DNA of 64,000 nt, taken from assembly GCF_030758975.1 (NCBI RefSeq), contig NZ_CP132359.1, positions 1,938,811 through 2,002,810 on the forward strand. The letters run 5' to 3'. Below, in pieces: positions 26,502 to 34,936 of the stretch (position 1 is its first letter; each line of letters begins with the position of its first letter). The DNA is from Bosea beijingensis (GTDB lineage Bacteria; Pseudomonadota; Alphaproteobacteria; Rhizobiales; Beijerinckiaceae). The position numbers and the translations under genes were made by a program. The notes under the pieces are model-generated. The model saw only the letters and a list, made by a program, of their open reading frames with translations. It made no database searches and was not told the DNA's origin.

Positions 26502-26672
26502 TCAGGCGATCCGGGCGCCGCCGACGGCGCCGAGCAGCCAGAGGATCAGGACGATCACGAGCACGAGGCCGAGCACGCCGCCAAGCCCTGCGTTTCCATA
26601 GCTGCGATGGCCATAATAACCGCCGCCGCCGAGAAGCAGGATGAGCAGCACGATGATGAGCACGGTGGACAT
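26502..26672 (-). CDS. DUF3309-like small hydrophobic protein
   Basis: A 56-residue protein, mostly hydrophobic, with two membrane-type stretches (STVLIIVLLILLLGGGG and LGLVLVIVLILWLLG) separated by GYYGHRSYGNAG. The pattern matches the DUF3309 group of tiny membrane proteins of unknown function. It reads on the minus strand from ATG 26672 to TCA 26502-26504. Confidence 0.65.
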   Translation of the reverse strand: MSTVLIIVLLILLLGGGGYYGHRSYGNAGLGGVLGLVLVIVLILWLLGAVGGARIA

Positions 26673-26763
26673 GGCGAACTCCCGTAGAAATGCGCCCGTT
26701 GCGGGCGAGGTCTAGCGGGAAACGCCGGCTCCGAACCCTCGGTTCCGCTGCGGGAGCTTCGGA

Positions 26764-27744
26764 TCACTCGACCTTGAGACCGACCTCCTTGATCAGGTCG
26801 CCCCAGCGCTTCATCTCCGCCTGCAGGAAGGCGCCGAGCTCTTCCGGGCTGTTGCCGACGGGCTCGGCCGCCAGTGCATCCATCTTGGCGCGCACCGCCG
26901 GATCGGCGATTCCCGCCTTCGTGTCCGCCTGGATCTTGGCGATGACGGCGGGCGGCGTCTTGGCCGGCGCGAACAGCGCGAACCATGACGACACGTCGAA
27001 GCCCGGCACGGTATCGGCGATCGGCGCGAAGTCCGGCGCCGTCGGCGAGCGCTTCGCCGTGGTGATGCCGAAGCCGCGGATCGAGCCGGCACGCACATGC
27101 GGCAGCGCCTGCGGGATATTGTCGAAGATCAGGTCGATGCGCCCGCCGATCAGGTCCTGCGTCGCCTGCGCCGTGCCGCGATAGGGGACGTGGACCATCT
27201 TGGTGCCGGTGAGCTTCTGGAACAGCTCGCCGCAGAGATGCACCGAGGTGCCGACGCCGGAGGAGCCATAGGTGAGCTTGCCGGGATTGTCTTTCGCATA
27301 GGCGATCAGCTCGGCGACGTTGTTCGCCGGCACCGTCTTGTTGACCACCAGCAGGTTCGGGACCATCGCGACCATGGTAATAGGCGCGAGGTCCTTGGCG
27401 GGATCGTAGCTCAGCTTCTGGTAGAGATACTGGTTGGTCGCCATGCCGACCGAGACGATCAGGAAGGTGTCGCCGGTCGGCTCGGCCTTGGCGACGGCAT
27501 CGGTGCCGATATTGCCGCCGGCGCCCGGCCGGTTCTCGACGACGATGTTGTTGCCCCAGGTCTGGCCGAGCTTGTCGGCGACAAGGCGCGCCAGCACGTC
27601 GGTCGCGCCGGCCGGCGGGAAGGGCACCACGAGCTTGAGCAGCCGCCCCTGTGGCCAGGGTTGCTGACTGAGGCCGGCCGTTGGAGCTGCGAGAAGGGCG
27701 CCCGTGCCCGCGAGAATGCTGCGGCGGTCGATCATGGCCATCAT
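26764..27744 (-). CDS. TctC/Bug-family periplasmic solute-binding protein
   Basis: A 326-residue extracytoplasmic solute-binding protein of the tripartite tricarboxylate transporter family. A signal peptide with a twin-arginine-like start (DRRSILAGTGALLAAP) covers about residues 1-28. The conserved family segments are VPFPPAGATDVLAR, NRPGAGGNIG and VPYRGTAQA. Such proteins bind carboxylates. The usual membrane partners TctA and TctB are not adjacent, which is frequent for the many orphan Bug proteins. GGGAG precedes the chosen ATG. Confidence 0.9.
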   Translation of the reverse strand: MMAMIDRRSILAGTGALLAAPTAGLSQQPWPQGRLLKLVVPFPPAGATDVLARLVADKLGQTWGNNIVVENRPGAGGNIGTDAVAKAEPTGDTFLIVSVGMATNQYLYQKLSYDPAKDLAPITMVAMVPNLLVVNKTVPANNVAELIAYAKDNPGKLTYGSSGVGTSVHLCGELFQKLTGTKMVHVPYRGTAQATQDLIGGRIDLIFDNIPQALPHVRAGSIRGFGITTAKRSPTAPDFAPIADTVPGFDVSSWFALFAPAKTPPAVIAKIQADTKAGIADPAVRAKMDALAAEPVGNSPEELGAFLQAEMKRWGDLIKEVGLKVE

Positions 27745-27861
27745 CGATATCTCCCTGAGGGGCGCGTCTTGCGGCGCCATCGCGCAAGGCTGCGATTCAC
27801 CGCGCCGCTTGTCCAGCCATCGCGCTTGACCGCCGGGGAGAGGCGCGGCGATTCTCTGATC

Positions 27862-28800
27862 ATGCGCAGCATCTCCCGAATCGCGGCCCTTCTTGTGCCG
27901 CTCGCCCTCCTGCCCGCCACCGGCCAGGCCCAGTCGACCGCGGATCAGGAGGCGAAGGCCCGCGCCGCCAATATCGCGGCCTGGCCCGACGCAGCCCGCT
28001 CCCTCTTCGGCCAGAAGACCGAGCCGGCGAGCATGCAGGCCCGCGCCATCGGCTCCTATGCCCGCGGCTGCCTGGCTGGCGCCGAGGCGTTGCCGGTCGA
28101 CGGGCCGAGCTGGCAGGTCATGCGGCTCAACCGCAACCGCAACTGGGGCCATCCAATCTTCATCGATTATCTGGAGAAGCTCGCCCGCGACGTGCCGCGC
28201 ATCACCGGCTGGGCAGGTCTCCTCGTCGGCGACATGTCGCAGCCGCGCGGCGGGCCGATGCTCACCGGCCATGCCTCGCACCAGATCGGGCTCGATGCCG
28301 ATATCTGGCTGACACCGATGCCGCGCGGCCGGCTCGACCGTGAGCAGCGCGAGAACATGTCGGCGGTCAACATGGTCCGCTCCGACTGGCGCGACATCGA
28401 TCCCCGCAACTGGACCCCGGCCCATACGCGGCTGATCCGTGCCGTGGCGGCCGAGCCGAAGGTCGAGCGCATCTTCGTCAATCCGGCGCTCAAGGTCGCG
28501 CTCTGCCGCGAGGCGGGGGCCGACAAGAGCTGGCTGGAAAAGGTGCGGCCGATCTGGGGCCACAACTACCATTTCCATATCCGGCTGGCTTGCCCCGCCG
28601 GCATGGCGAGTTGCCAGGGGCAGGAGCCGCCGAATTTCGGCGATGGCTGCGGGGCGGAGCTCAGCGGCTGGATCGAGCGCCAGCACAACGCGATCTTCAA
28701 TCCGCCGAAGCCGAAGCCGGGACCGAAGCCCAAGCCTAAGCCGCCGATGTCGCTCGATGCCCTGCCGCCGGAATGCCGGCAGGTGCTGGTCTCGCGCTGA
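27862..28800 (+). CDS. mepA: Penicillin-insensitive murein endopeptidase
   Basis: A 312-residue periplasmic endopeptidase that cuts D-Ala-mDAP cross-links in peptidoglycan. A signal peptide (MRSISRIAALLVPLALLPA, cleaved near GQAQ) is followed by the zinc ligands in GHASHQIGLDAD and HNYHFHIRLACP, as in MepA. The C-terminus carries a lysine-proline repeat (PKPKPGPKPKPKPP), an unusual extension that could bind the cell wall. It is convergent with the extensin-like gene. Confidence 0.93.
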   Translation: MRSISRIAALLVPLALLPATGQAQSTADQEAKARAANIAAWPDAARSLFGQKTEPASMQARAIGSYARGCLAGAEALPVDGPSWQVMRLNRNRNWGHPIFIDYLEKLARDVPRITGWAGLLVGDMSQPRGGPMLTGHASHQIGLDADIWLTPMPRGRLDREQRENMSAVNMVRSDWRDIDPRNWTPAHTRLIRAVAAEPKVERIFVNPALKVALCREAGADKSWLEKVRPIWGHNYHFHIRLACPAGMASCQGQEPPNFGDGCGAELSGWIERQHNAIFNPPKPKPGPKPKPKPPMSLDALPPECRQVLVSR

Positions 28801-28809
28801 GCGGACCGC

Positions 28810-29949
28810 TCAGCGCCGCGGCGGCACGCGTCCGGAGCTGTAGGCGAAGGGATCGTTCCGGGGATTGATCGGCAACGCTTCCTCTGAGTCCTGCTGGTCC
28901 ATGACGCCGGAGCCGCCGGCATCGCCGAACGCGGCCTCTTCCTCCGAGGGCTCGACGGCGCCCGGCAGCGTCAACGGCCCGCGGTTTTCGCTCGGCAGCG
29001 GCTGCGGTTGGAACTGCCCCTGCCGCTGGCGCGCGTCGTACTGCTCCAGGAAGCGTTGCTGCGCATCGAGCCCTTGAGTCTGGCCCCGGCCATAGCTCGC
29101 GACAGGGTAGCCGCCCTGGACCGCGCCGGGCGGCCGGATGCCGTCGCTCGGCTGGCGCAGCAAACCGCCGCCTGCGACTGTTGTGCCGGCCGGCGGCGCC
29201 GAACCGCGCGGCAACGGCTGGGCCATCGAATAGGGCCGCGTCCGGTCCGGCGGGGGCAGGTTGTAGTTCGGCGTGTACTTGATGATTGGCTTGCAGATAG
29301 GCTGGCCCTTCGAACGCCGCGCCAGGTCGATGTGGAAATGGTCGTAATGCACCGGGTCGGCGCCAGGGCCGAGCACCGTCGAGAAATTCTGGCAGGCGCC
29401 GACGAAGACCTCGCGCAGGAAATTCTGCTCCTCGGGCGAGCCGCGCCAGCCGTCCTTGACGGTGATCACGCGGTTGTCGTTGAGCCGGAATGAAAAGACG
29501 TCGACGGCATTGCCGTAGGCATGCTCCGAGGTTCGCGTCGTCGCGGTGCCGTTGTTCATCGCCCGGCAGGAATAGGAGCCCGCCCGCAATTCGATGACCT
29601 GGGCGCCGAGCACGTTCATCGCAGCCGGCTGCACCACCTCCGCCAGCCATTTGTCGGTGGTCGCGACGACCGGGCAGGAGAGGGTGGCCGAGCTGGTCAG
29701 CCCGATGCCGCCGTTGGAAAACGCCGAGACCTTCAACGGCTGCTGCATGCCGCAGGTCCCCGGCCCGTCGATCGCCTTGCCGCGCAGGCTGACATAGGAC
29801 GAGATCTGCACCTGGCGCGAGGCCATGCAGGCCGCTTCCGCCTGGTCGCGCCAGGCGGCGCGCTGGGGCTTCTGGAACTTGCCGCAGCCCGCAAGGCCGG
29901 TTGCGCCGACGATGCCGAGTGCGATGAGGGCTAGATGAGCGCGTCGCAT
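28810..29949 (-). CDS. Extensin-family lipoprotein
   Basis: A 379-residue lipoprotein. The lipobox GLAGC is at about residues 18-22. The extensin-like C-terminal domain (about 40-230) has HAYGNAVDVFSFRL and HYDHFHIDLARR, which resemble the histidine and aspartate ligands of D-Ala-D-Ala metallopeptidases such as MepA and VanY. A long Pro/Gln-rich tail follows. The function is probably cell-wall related; its neighbour mepA acts on peptidoglycan. ATG 29949 is chosen over an upstream TTG. Confidence 0.85.
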   Translation of the reverse strand: MRRAHLALIALGIVGATGLAGCGKFQKPQRAAWRDQAEAACMASRQVQISSYVSLRGKAIDGPGTCGMQQPLKVSAFSNGGIGLTSSATLSCPVVATTDKWLAEVVQPAAMNVLGAQVIELRAGSYSCRAMNNGTATTRTSEHAYGNAVDVFSFRLNDNRVITVKDGWRGSPEEQNFLREVFVGACQNFSTVLGPGADPVHYDHFHIDLARRSKGQPICKPIIKYTPNYNLPPPDRTRPYSMAQPLPRGSAPPAGTTVAGGGLLRQPSDGIRPPGAVQGGYPVASYGRGQTQGLDAQQRFLEQYDARQRQGQFQPQPLPSENRGPLTLPGAVEPSEEEAAFGDAGGSGVMDQQDSEEALPINPRNDPFAYSSGRVPPRR

Positions 29950-30347
29950 GACCAATCAAATGCGAACCGCTTGGTGAACGGTTTCTCAACCGACTGCGTC
30001 CAGGTCGCCACAGGCGGATTAACTTTGGCGCCGTGGTGAATCGCGCCTTAATGCGCCGAATCCGGCCTTAACCGAGGCCGGTTCAGCCGTCGTGGACCTT
30101 GCCTCAGATGTCGGTAAGATCAGTCCGCGGGGATCGCCGGTTGAACCGTGGCGAAGCTGTGGCGGAGCGCTGGAGAGGGCTCGCGACGAATTTTCGCAGG
30201 CAGGAATATCCCCAAATCTAATCAACGATTTAACCGATGATTAAGGGTGATTTAGCCTCTGACCCAGGGTCGCCACGATGCAGCCCCCTTGCGGCCTTCG
30301 TCAGTTCTGGTAGCTTCCACGACAGGTCAATGACACAGGAGGGTGTG
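29950..30347. other. Gap of about 400 bp before the small ORF
   Basis: AT content rises at 30195-30245 (AATATCCCCAAATC and ATTTAACCGATGATTAAGG), which suits promoters for both flanking directions. I see no supported gene and no conserved RNA. Confidence 0.4.
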
Positions 30348-30431
30348 ATGAGTGTCACGCTACGTCTCGACCGATTGATCATGGGTGCGGCCTTCGTTTT
30401 CATGATGGCGATCGTTCTGGGAGCGTTCTGA
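30348..30431 (+). CDS. 27-residue small membrane protein
   Basis: An ATG at 30348 follows ACAGGAGGGTGTG, a strong ribosome-binding site with 6-nt spacing. The product is 27 residues: a basic N-terminus (MSVTLRLDRLI) then one hydrophobic helix (MGAAFVFMMAIVLGAF). The open frame extends upstream but the ribosome-binding site marks this start. A terminator follows at 30479. It is too short for most annotations, but its signals suggest a real small membrane protein of unknown role. Confidence 0.6.
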   Translation: MSVTLRLDRLIMGAAFVFMMAIVLGAF

Positions 30432-30478
30432 CAACGGGTCAGTCTCGAAGTCGCTAGGACCACAAGAGCAATGACAAC

Positions 30479-30512
30479 AACGCCGCCGGGAAGAACTCCC
30501 GGCGGCGTTTCT
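30479..30512. terminator. Bidirectional terminator
   Basis: A 10-bp GC stem (CGCCGCCGGG opposite CCCGGCGGCG) extended by A-T pairs, a short AAGAACT loop, then TTTCTG. On the minus strand an A-rich flank gives a T-run as well, so it can end the small ORF on the left and the secreted-protein gene on the right. Confidence 0.85.
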
Positions 30513-30542
30513 GTTGAAGCGGATAGCGTCGGGCTGGAGCGT

Positions 30543-30842
30543 TCAGCTCTCGGGGCAGGCGGTTTCCGTCACTTCCCACGACATCATGTTGACCACCCGC
30601 CCACAGGTCGCGACCCTGCGACCCTGCGAGGTCCTGATGCAGGACTTGGAGCCTTCCGCGATCTTGCGGCCGTCGTTCCAGCAGAAGCAGAGCGGCTCCG
30701 GTGCCTGGGCAAGTCGCGGCTTGTCGAGTGCGATCGCCGGCTCGCCGGCCGCTGCAGCCTCGCTGATCAGGAACAGCACGGCGAGCGCGAGCATCCAGCT
30801 CAGCACGCGGTGTCGGTGAGGCCTCGGTCCGGATCCGGTCAT
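30543..30842 (-). CDS. Secreted cysteine-containing protein
   Basis: A 99-residue protein with a signal peptide (basic start, then VLSWMLALAVLFLISEAAAA, cleaved near residue 32). The mature part has five cysteines (PLCFCWND, SCIRTS, ATCGRV, TACPES) and a basic centre. I do not recognise the family. It shares the bidirectional terminator with the small ORF. Confidence 0.65.
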   Translation of the reverse strand: MTGSGPRPHRHRVLSWMLALAVLFLISEAAAAGEPAIALDKPRLAQAPEPLCFCWNDGRKIAEGSKSCIRTSQGRRVATCGRVVNMMSWEVTETACPES

Positions 30843-31035
30843 GGCTCTCTTCCCGCGCCTCGCAGGGCGAGGCGGCGCGCCAGCTTAGCATATCGGCCCG
30901 ATTGCAACGAAAAATTATGTGTCGATTTGAAATAGTCAGGAGTTTCAGTCTGTTAGCCGGAAGGGGCCTTGCGTGGAATGCCGGCTCTCTCCATATTGTC
31001 GGGAAGTGGGCCCATGGAGGGCTCCGGGAGGAACA

Positions 31036-32025
31036 ATGTCTCTGATTTCGCTCGCCCGTCGTGGACGTGCCGTCGCCCTGGTTGCCGGGGCCCTGTTGCT
31101 CGTGCCGCTCGTTGCCGAAGCCCGTCCGGGTGGCGGCCGCAGCTCGGGCAGCCGTGGGTCGTTCACCAATAGCGCGCCGCCGTCGACCAATACGACGCCC
31201 GGCGGCGCCCAGACTTTCCAGCGCTCGGCTCCGGCCTCGCCGGCTTCGCCGTCCATGGCGGGTCCTGCGGCCGCCGGTGCAGCGGCGCAGGCCGCGCGCC
31301 CGTCCTTCGCGCGCAACATGATGATGGGCATCGGCGCCGGCCTGCTCGGCGCGGGCCTGTTCGGCATGCTCTCGGGCTCGGGCTTCTTCAGTGGTCTGGC
31401 CTCGCTCGCCGGCATGCTCGGCTTCCTGCTGCAGATCGGCCTGATCGCCGGCATCATCATGCTCGCCATCCGCTTCTTCCGCCGCCGGTCCGAGCCGCAG
31501 CTCGCCGGCGCGGGCGCGCCCTATGCCCGCCAGGGCCATGACGCTCCGCAGTCGCAGCCTGCCATGGCTCGCATGGGCGGTTTCGGTGGTGGCGCCGCTG
31601 CTGCCGCGCAGCCGCAGCCGCTCGAACTCACGGGCGAGGATTTCAACGCCTTCGAGCGCCTGCTCGGCGAGGTCAACACCGCCTATTCCAACGAGGACGA
31701 GGCTGGTCTGCGTCAGCGGACGACACCCGAGATGTTCGGCTATTTCGACGAGGATCTCAGCGACAATGCCGGCCGCGGCGTGGTCGACCGCGTTTCCGAC
31801 GTCAAGCTGCTGCAGGGCGACCTGTCGCAGGCTTGGAAGGAAGGGAATGCCGATTACGCGACGGTTGCGATGCGCTTCAGCCTGATCAACGCGGTCTATG
31901 ACCGCAAGTCCGGCAAGGTCGTCGATGGCAATGCCACGCAGACCCAGGAGGTCAGCGAGTACTGGACCTTCCTGCGCGAGCGCGGCGGCGCCTGGAAGCT
32001 CTCGGGCATCCAGCAGGCGGCCTGA
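31036..32025 (+). CDS. Tim44-domain protein with signal peptide and membrane segments
   Basis: A 329-residue protein. A signal peptide (about residues 1-29, ending VAEA) precedes a Ser/Thr/Pro/Ala-rich linker. A glycine-rich hydrophobic stretch (MMMGIGAGLLGAGLFG through LLQIGLIAGIIMLAIRFF, about 95-148) gives one or two membrane passes. The C-terminal Tim44-like domain spans about 205-325 (LTGEDFNAFERLL to TFLRERGGAWKLSG). Bacterial Tim44-domain proteins are thought to act at the inner membrane; their function is unclear. GGGAGGAA precedes ATG 31036. Confidence 0.85.
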   Translation: MSLISLARRGRAVALVAGALLLVPLVAEARPGGGRSSGSRGSFTNSAPPSTNTTPGGAQTFQRSAPASPASPSMAGPAAAGAAAQAARPSFARNMMMGIGAGLLGAGLFGMLSGSGFFSGLASLAGMLGFLLQIGLIAGIIMLAIRFFRRRSEPQLAGAGAPYARQGHDAPQSQPAMARMGGFGGGAAAAAQPQPLELTGEDFNAFERLLGEVNTAYSNEDEAGLRQRTTPEMFGYFDEDLSDNAGRGVVDRVSDVKLLQGDLSQAWKEGNADYATVAMRFSLINAVYDRKSGKVVDGNATQTQEVSEYWTFLRERGGAWKLSGIQQAA

Positions 32026-32178
32026 GCCTCGACAGCGCGAGGAATACGAGACGGCCGGGGCAACCCGGCCGTTTTGCTATGCGCGGCTTTCGGGTGTTCG
32101 GCTGGCGGAGCTCGGCCTATTGGGTTACTGGCGAAGGCATCTGCTTTCGCTACAGAGCCAGACCGGAGCCCGCCTTCC

Positions 32179-32994
32179 ATGAGTGACATGCGTCTCGTCG
32201 TCGTCGGTGCCGCCGGGCGGATGGGCCGGATGCTGATCCGCGCGATCGATCAGGCTGAGGGTTGCACGCTCGTGGCCGCGATCGAGCGCCTGGGCTCCGC
32301 CGCGCTTGGCGATGATGCCGGCATTCTGGCCGGCCTGCCGGCGTCCGGCGTCAAGGTGACCAGCGATGCCGCCGCGGCCTTCGCCTCCGCCGATGGCGTC
32401 CTCGATTTCACTGCGCCCGACGCGACGGTCGCCTTTGCGAAGCTCGCGGCCGAGGCCGGCATCCTGCATGTGGTCGGCACGACCGGGCTGGAGCCCAGGC
32501 ACCTGGCAGAGCTGGCCGAGGCGGCCAAGCGCACGCCGATCATCCGCTCCGGCAACATGAGCCTCGGCGTCAACCTGCTTGCGGCTTTGGTGCGGAAGGT
32601 CGCGGCGACGCTCGGCACCGACTGGGACATCGAGATCGTCGAGATGCATCACCGCATGAAGGTCGATGCGCCCTCAGGGACCGCCGTCCTGCTCGGCGAG
32701 GCGGCGGCCGAGGGCCGCGCCGTCGATCTCGCGAAGGCACGCGTTGCCGGCCGCGACGGCATCACCGGCGCGCGCGAGCCCGGCACGATCGGCTTTGCTG
32801 CGCTCCGGGGCGGCACCGTGGTCGGCGATCACAAGGTGATCTTCGCAGGTGCAGGCGAGCGGCTCGAACTCGCCCATGTCGCGGAGGATCGCAGCCTCTT
32901 CGCCCAAGGCGCGGTCAAGGCCGCGCTCTGGGGCAGGGGACGTGGGCCTCGCCTCTATTCCATGGCCGACGTGCTCGGCCTCGACGCGCTCTGA
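32179..32994 (+). CDS. dapB: 4-hydroxy-tetrahydrodipicolinate reductase
   Basis: A 271-residue DapB, which reduces hydroxy-tetrahydrodipicolinate with NAD(P)H in lysine and meso-diaminopimelate synthesis. The nucleotide motif is GAAGRMGRM (residues 10-18), and the catalytic region [15 protein letters not shown] includes His157, His158 and Lys161. ATG 32179 gives the normal start. The next gene starts 2 bp after the stop. The product feeds dapE, found at 48824. Confidence 0.95.
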   Translation: MSDMRLVVVGAAGRMGRMLIRAIDQAEGCTLVAAIERLGSAALGDDAGILAGLPASGVKVTSDAAAAFASADGVLDFTAPDATVAFAKLAAEAGILHVVGTTGLEPRHLAELAEAAKRTPIIRSGNMSLGVNLLAALVRKVAATLGTDWDIEIVEMHHRMKVDAPSGTAVLLGEAAAEGRAVDLAKARVAGRDGITGAREPGTIGFAALRGGTVVGDHKVIFAGAGERLELAHVAEDRSLFAQGAVKAALWGRGRGPRLYSMADVLGLDAL

Positions 32995-32996
32995 CC

Positions 32997-33620
32997 ATGA
33001 CCCGCGTCACCGTCGCGCCGGGCGTGGTCCACTGGCCGGGCAAGCTGGCGCCGGAGGAGCAGGCGGCGCTGGTGGCGGAGCTCAGGGCGGTCGCGCGCAA
33101 GGCGCCGTTCTTCCAGCCGCGCATGCCGAAGACCGGCACGCCGTTTTCGGTCCGCATGACCAATTGCGGCTCGCTCGGCTGGGTTTCCGACGAGCGTGGC
33201 TATCGCTATCAGCCCGAGCACCCCGAGACCGGCGAGCCCTGGCCGATCATGCCGGCGCCGCTGCTCGATCTCTGGCGGGAATTGGCCGGCTATCCGCATC
33301 CGCCCGAGGCCTGCCTCGTCAATTTCTATGCGGCCGGCGCCAAGATGGGTCTGCATCAGGACCGCGACGAGCAGGATTTCGATGCTCCCGTCCTGTCGGT
33401 CTCGCTCGGCGACGCTGCGCTCTTCCGCATCGGCGGCACGACGCGCGGTGGCAAGACCACCTCGCTCAAGCTGGCATCGGGCGACGTGCTGCTCTTCGGC
33501 GGCGAGGCGCGGCTGGCCTATCACGGCATTGACCGCATCCTGACCGGCTCATCCACGCTGCTGCCCGAGGGCGGGCGGATCAACCTGACGCTGAGGCGGG
33601 TGACGAAGCCGAAGCCCTAG
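32997..33620 (+). CDS. alkB: Alpha-ketoglutarate-dependent DNA alkylation repair protein AlkB
   Basis: A 207-residue Fe(II)/2-oxoglutarate dioxygenase that removes N1-methyladenine and N3-methylcytosine damage. The iron ligands are His120 and Asp122 (LHQDRDE) and a distal His near residue 176 (LAYHGIDR). The 2-oxoglutarate-binding arginines lie in the C-terminal GRINLTLRR. It is close behind dapB and converges with the channel gene, overlapping it by 4 bp. Confidence 0.92.
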   Translation: MTRVTVAPGVVHWPGKLAPEEQAALVAELRAVARKAPFFQPRMPKTGTPFSVRMTNCGSLGWVSDERGYRYQPEHPETGEPWPIMPAPLLDLWRELAGYPHPPEACLVNFYAAGAKMGLHQDRDEQDFDAPVLSVSLGDAALFRIGGTTRGGKTTSLKLASGDVLLFGGEARLAYHGIDRILTGSSTLLPEGGRINLTLRRVTKPKP

Positions 33621-34237
33621 TCGGCCGATTTGCGCGGCAGGCTCGGGAACGACCAGCCGAACAGCAACGATCCCGCGCGCAGGCCGAAGCAGGCGGCAAG
33701 GCCGCCGAACATCACGAGCGGGCCGGAAAAGCCGAGCCCGACAAGCAGGGCCGTCATGCCGGCGCCCGCCGTTGCGGCGGTGACGTAGAAATCGCGGCTC
33801 CACAGCACCATCGGCCGGTCGCCGGCCAGGATATCGCGCAGAATGCCGCCGAAGGTCCCGGTCATCGCGCCGAGCGCGACGGCCGAGAGCACCGGCACGG
33901 CGGCGTCCAGGCCCTTGAGCGTGCCGATGACGGCGAAGAGCGAGAGGCCGGCGGCATCGGCCCAGATCAGGAGCTTGCGACCGCCCCAGCCTTCGAGGAC
34001 GCCGGGGCGGAGATAGGCGAGCAGCCAGCAGCCGAGTGCAACGACGGTGCAGGTGATGACGTCGCTGGGATCGCGCACCCAGAAGATGCCGCGCCCGAGC
34101 AGGACGTCGCGCAAGGTGCCGCCGCCGACGCCGGTCACGACCGCCAGCAGGATGAAGCCGAACGGATCCATGCCCTTGCGGGCGGCGACGAGGGCGCCGG
34201 TCAGCGCGAAGATGGCGACGCCGGCGACCTCGAACAC
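33617..34237 (-). CDS. Trimeric intracellular cation channel-like protein (UPF0126/YicG)
   Basis: A 206-residue inner-membrane protein with about six to seven hydrophobic helices. The two repeated glycine motifs VTGVGGGTLRDVLLGR and MTGTFGGILRDILAGDRP are the hallmark of the UPF0126 family, related to TRIC potassium channels. The start is taken as GTG 34237 (FEVAGVAIFALTGA). It lies 4 bp from the grpE stop, so it is probably co-transcribed with grpE. Confidence 0.88.
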   Translation of the reverse strand: MFEVAGVAIFALTGALVAARKGMDPFGFILLAVVTGVGGGTLRDVLLGRGIFWVRDPSDVITCTVVALGCWLLAYLRPGVLEGWGGRKLLIWADAAGLSLFAVIGTLKGLDAAVPVLSAVALGAMTGTFGGILRDILAGDRPMVLWSRDFYVTAATAGAGMTALLVGLGFSGPLVMFGGLAACFGLRAGSLLFGWSFPSLPRKSAD

Positions 34238-34241
34238 GGCG

Positions 34242-34844
34242 TCAGTGCTGGGTCGGTTCGCCGGCCGGCGCTTCCGGCGCCTTGGGGGCGCCTGCGGAGA
34301 CGCCGACGAGGGCAGGGCGCAGCACGCGCTCGCCGATCTTGTAGCCGATCTGCACGACCTTCGAGACCAGCCCCTTGGCGATCGTGGCGTCGGGAGCTTC
34401 GAACATCGCCTGGTGCAGGTTGGGGTCGAACTTCTCGCCTTGCGGATCGATCTGGCGCACGCCATGACGTTCCAGCGTCTTGAGCAGTTCGCGCTCGGTC
34501 AGCTCGACGCCTTCATGCAGCGCCTTCGCAGCGGCGTCAGCCGTCTTCATCGCGCCGGCCGGCACGCTTTCCAGCGCCCGGCGCAGATTGTCGGAGGAGC
34601 CGAGCATGTCGCGCGCGAAGCTGGTCACCGCATAGGCCTTGGCATCGGCGATCTCGCGCTCGGTGCGGCGGCGCAGGTTTTCCATCTCGGCGAGCGTGCG
34701 CAGCAGCTTGTCCTTGAGGTCGTCGCGTTCGGCCTGGAGCTTGGCGAGCTGCGCCGCGAGGCCTGCCTCGGCGGTGGCCGCCTGCTCGGGCGCGTCCGCG
34801 CCGGCTTCGAGGTTGGGGTCTTCCGTCGCAGGGTTCTGCGTCAT
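34242..34844 (-). CDS. grpE: Nucleotide exchange factor GrpE
   Basis: A 200-residue GrpE, which releases ADP from DnaK. A charged N-terminal region and a coiled coil (about residues 35-85, [17 protein letters not shown] and [11 protein letters not shown]) precede the beta-wing head, which includes [24 protein letters not shown] 34844 is chosen as giving the family length. hrcA, its usual partner in relatives, is absent here; glnD lies upstream. Confidence 0.92.
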   Translation of the reverse strand: MTQNPATEDPNLEAGADAPEQAATAEAGLAAQLAKLQAERDDLKDKLLRTLAEMENLRRRTEREIADAKAYAVTSFARDMLGSSDNLRRALESVPAGAMKTADAAAKALHEGVELTERELLKTLERHGVRQIDPQGEKFDPNLHQAMFEAPDATIAKGLVSKVVQIGYKIGERVLRPALVGVSAGAPKAPEAPAGEPTQH

Positions 34845-34936
34845 TTTATCGTCACGTCCCTTTCCTGGCAGGCTGTGCCGGTCATCCCGGAGCACAGCCG
34901 CGTTCGTGCCGGATATCGGCCTTATGGTCGGTTAAA

